Position numbers and translations under genes: made by a program. A DNA stretch of 64,000 bases from Amycolatopsis sulphurea (lineage in GTDB: Bacteria; Actinomycetota; Actinomycetes; Mycobacteriales; Pseudonocardiaceae): contig NZ_PDJK01000001.1 in the NCBI RefSeq assembly GCF_002564045.1, forward strand, positions 682,001 to 746,000, in the 5' to 3' direction. The notes under the pieces were generated by a model. The model made no database searches, was not told the origin of the DNA, and saw only the letters and a list, made by a program, of their open reading frames with translations. This document shows positions 61,527 through 64,000 of this stretch, one piece after another. Every line of letters begins with the position of its first letter. The stretch's first letter is position 1.

Positions 61527-62447
61527 TTATATTTGTTGGTCACGACGTAGTCGGGTGCGGTGGTGGAACCAGCGGGCGCGGGTTTGGCGACGTCGTCGCC
61601 ACCAAACCCAGTGCAGGTGGTGGGTTTCGGGCAGCAGTCGGCGGGTCACCAGGATGAATAGCCGTTTGATCTCGGCGACGGTGAACGTGATCAGGCCGCG
61701 ATCCTCGGGTGGTTGCTGGTCGGGTGTGGCAGGCAGGATCGGGGCTGGGGTACGGGTTTTGGCTTGGGCGGCGGTGATCGCGCAGACCGCGAAGGCGGCC
61801 AGGGCCAGTACGATGTGGCGTAGCAACGCGGTGTAGAGGCGGGCCTGGGAGTGGTCGAGGCCGAAGTGGTCGTTACCGAACTCGAAACCTTCCTCGACTG
61901 GCCAGCGCAGGCACGCGACCCGGACCAGGGACATCAGCGTGACCAGTCGTCCGGACGGCACGTAGCAGTAGTGGTAGGCCAGCTCGCCGGTGCGCAGATG
62001 CTTGCAGATCAGCAGAAAATGCTGAGGGCTGGTGGTGGACAGCCCCGCCTAGGCCTAGGCACGTTCGCCTTTCGCGCCGGTCACCGAGCAGATCTGCCAC
62101 CTCCGCAGATGCTTCCGCTTGGCCAGATGCGCGGCCACGGCGGCATCGGCGCGTATCCGCCGGCCGGGTGAAACCTCGGCGACGAGGGCACACCCGACAC
62201 GCATCACGTACCCGGTCCCGTTGTCCTCAAGGAAAGAACGGAGCTTTCCGGACCGGCCGTAGACCTCATCGCCGGCGATCCACGGCGGAATCGTCGCGTC
62301 GGCAATCATGTCGGCGAGCATGTCCTGCGCCAGCTGCGGTTTGGTCCTGAACTCCACACCAGCGGGGATACCGAGCACGGCGCGGTCCTCGGTGCCGGCG
62401 AATTGCTCTTCCGGGGCATAGCTCACCGCTCTCCGAATCCGCCCCAC
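61527..62447 (-). pseudogene. IS701-like transposase remnant with two in-frame amber codons
   Basis: The minus-strand frame from 62447 carries FRTKPQLAQDMLADMIA, WIAGDEVYGRSGKLRSFLE and GTGYVMRVGC (DDE region), then SVTGAKGERA. It meets two TAG codons (62055-62057 and 62049-62051) before going on in the same frame with STTSPQHFLLICKHLRTG, VACLRWPVEEGFEFGNDHFG (the last Glu region) and ending at 61527. The N-terminal third is missing upstream. No flanking inverted repeats recognised. Confidence 0.8.
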
Positions 62448-63609
62448 CGCAAACCTCCGCTCCGGTATCCGTACGCCCCGCTATCGAGGCGGGCCTGCCA
62501 GCGTTACCGAGACCGGTTCGGAACCTGCCGGAGCGCAAGGGTGCCCCGGCGGGCGCGCATTCCTTCTGCTGATACGCCGTGGCCGGGGATCGACTGATCA
62601 TCATGGTGTCGGCACGGGGACAAGCTCGCCGGTGATGGGGTGGTGTCGGCTGACGGGTCCCAGCCAACCCGCAGATGGGGAGTGCGCGTTGGATCTGGTC
62701 TCGAACAGGAAGTCGGAGCGACAGGCCCCGGGCCTCCGGTCGGAGAATGCCGAGCGTTTGGCAACGGCAGCGGAATGCTGACCTCGAGGTCCGATAGCGG
62801 TGGACGGATGGCCCTGGCGAGCAGAAGAGAGAAGCTTCGTGCCGAGCTTGTGGTCGGCGGTGCAAAGCCGCGGCCGCGAATATCCACAGGAGACGGTGCT
62901 GAGACGGGAAATAGCGACAGTGCAACGAAGACTGCGGAGCGGGGAAGCCGTTCTCGCGACTCCGGGTAGCCCAGGGCTCGGTGGCGTTCGACGTGAATTG
63001 CGGCCACAGTACTGCAGCGGGATTGAGAATATTGTTGCGGGGAAAGGACTTCGGCAACGCCCACGACGGAACCGGCTGTGCGGATGGTGCAGGCGAGCAA
63101 CTGGCGGGTCGAGGTTCTCGCGGCCGTCGGTGATTTGGCGCTATCACGTGCCGGTCACGGACGCATGCTCCCACGGCCAGTCCAGTGCAGTCCGGAACGC
63201 CATTGTCGCCGGGTGAGTGGCCACGTTGTCGCGGCCGGCGGTCAAGGCGGTGCCCTGGACGCTGGAGCAACGCTCGCGGGGAGATGGTCGCGGTGAACGC
63301 CTCTCCGTGTACCGCGGAGGGCGGTGTCACCCGGTCGGCGGTGTGGCTGATGCGGTCGCTGTGCAGGGCACATTGATGCAGCGACCTGCTGCTTGTACTT
63401 CTCCGGACGTGGTCTGGACAAGTATGACATAGGTCTCATTTTCGGGGGTAACGATCGAATGGGACGACACGATGATGTCTTCGCAGACCGGAGGATCGGA
63501 AGATTTCCGGGTGTCCCGGCCCGCGGGTGGCCGGAGTCGTGCGGTGCTGTCAGTGCCGTGCTTTCGGGTTGGTGCGAGCCGGTCTCGCGTTCGGGGGAGG
63601 GACACCGTC
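62448..63609. other. Gene-poor kilobase
   Basis: No frame here has convincing codon use or motifs on either strand. Base composition is slightly lower in GC than the average of the window. It may be decayed mobile DNA next to the transposase remnant. Confidence 0.5.
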
Positions 63610-64000
63610 GTGCGCCGGTTGTCGCATGCTGCTTCGGGCAGTGTGGTCAGAGCGGTTCTGGCCCTGGTGATTGCGGTGTTGCTGGCGGGCAGCACGGAGG
63701 CGGTGGCCGCGCCGGCGAAGCCGCCGGAGCCGCCGGCGCGGGTTGATCCGCACGATGTTCCGTTGTTGCCGTCGGTTCCGCCGCGGGTTCCGCAGCCGGA
63801 GAAGCCGTCAACGGCGGATTTCTCGGGTGTGTCGCGTTTGGACGGTGGGGCGGGGACGCATTTCAATCCGCAGCGGTCGAAGCCGGTGGCGCGGTCGATG
63901 TTCGTCACGGAGTACGAAAATCCGGATGGGACTCGTTCGGTGCGCCAGTCGAGTCAGCCGCTGAACGTCCAGGACGCCAAGGGTGCGTGGCTGCCGGTCG
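63610..64000 (+). CDS. RHS-like secreted protein, N-terminal part (3' end outside window)
   Basis: GTG 63610 follows GGGGAGG nine bases upstream. A basic start and hydrophobic helix (VVRAVLALVIAVLLAGSTEAV) form a signal peptide, then a Pro-rich stretch and THFNPQRSKPVARSMFVTEY, ENPDGTRSVRQSSQPLNVQD, GAWLPV, which resembles the start of large actinobacterial RHS/DNRLRE-domain proteins. Those are long secreted shells, often ending in a variable toxin domain. The rest lies beyond the window, so no toxin can be named. Confidence 0.65.
   Translation, partial: MRRLSHAASGSVVRAVLALVIAVLLAGSTEAVAAPAKPPEPPARVDPHDVPLLPSVPPRVPQPEKPSTADFSGVSRLDGGAGTHFNPQRSKPVARSMFVTEYENPDGTRSVRQSSQPLNVQDAKGAWLPV

Noticed and set aside
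61527..62447. IS701-like transposase as the mover of the palindromic elements
   Set aside because: IS701 relatives make about 4-bp duplications and have different ends; the elements show 11 bp.
62504..63100. 198-codon minus-strand frame in the gene-poor kilobase
   Set aside because: No folded-protein pattern, no ribosome-binding site, composition unlike neighbouring genes.

Overview
The window is high-GC actinobacterial chromosome. Gene content (ESX/type VII secretion genes, EspG, Lsr2, PknB-like kinase with FHA partners, PacL/CtpC-type metal pump, DUF72, FGE) and a recurrent GTGAAGGGGCCCTTCAC palindrome fit the order Pseudonocardiales, most likely Amycolatopsis or a close relative. The genus is an inference from gene style, not from a marker gene. 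I saw no tRNA, rRNA or CRISPR array.

Layout. 1-2.8 kb: end of a membrane Ser/Thr kinase and two FHA proteins. 2.9-7.2 kb: accessory stretch with a beheaded ribA, a frameshifted XRE/TPR regulator, a frameshifted CxxC protein, a glycine-rich-domain-like protein, a phosphotransferase and an integrase-like fragment. 7.3-9.2 kb: TauE-type transporter and a dead ketopantoate reductase. 9.3-13.8 kb: ESX accessory/substrate operon (EspG, two helical substrates, a PPE-like Pro/Gly-rich protein, a YbaB-like protein). 14-25 kb: housekeeping and metabolism (YjbR, ATP-dependent DNA ligase, MFS, GDSL esterase, sedolisin, MarR-controlled multicopper oxidase operon, MurC paralogue, luciferase-like oxidoreductase). 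25.3-31 kb: an AraC-type gene split by a small mobile element, a frameshifted PPOX gene, VOC protein, XRE-cupin regulator, bifunctional-nuclease-family protein and a PacL-CtpC-like metal export pair. 31-42.4 kb: sugar-binding lipoprotein, sirtuin, nucleotidyltransferase, dienelactone hydrolase, TetR, PhoU, MFS/ArsR pair, FtsW paralogue, TetR. 42.4-50.6 kb: lower-GC accessory region that begins inside a truncated aldo/keto reductase and carries a broken regulator, unknown genes, a probable type VII-secreted alpha/beta-hydrolase with a candidate lipoprotein immunity partner, Lsr2, and a Pnkp/RNA-ligase repair pair whose ligase lacks its N-terminus. 50.6-61.5 kb: EamA/LysR pair, secreted beta-domain protein, a broken S9 peptidase, DUF72, FGE, a decayed oligopeptide ABC/PucR locus, class III aminotransferase and a lipoprotein. 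61.5-64 kb: dead IS701-like transposase, a gene-poor kilobase and the start of an RHS-like secreted protein.

The most striking signal is a family of small non-coding elements (171-183 bp) built around a triple palindrome. Three copies (25503-25673, 52548-52722, 54465-54647) have matching imperfect inverted termini (CAGGGT...ACCCTG) and each is bounded by an exact 11-bp direct repeat, so they are transposed, MITE-like insertions. One splits an AraC-type gene so cleanly that removing it and one repeat copy restores the frame across the junction; another sits in a peptidase gene. Shorter palindrome-only copies lie at 2915, 28342 and 56678, with diverged copies at 13037 and 34129. Many neighbouring genes are frameshifted or truncated, so this is a decaying, recombinogenic accessory segment, though some single-base shifts in G/C runs could be sequencing errors.
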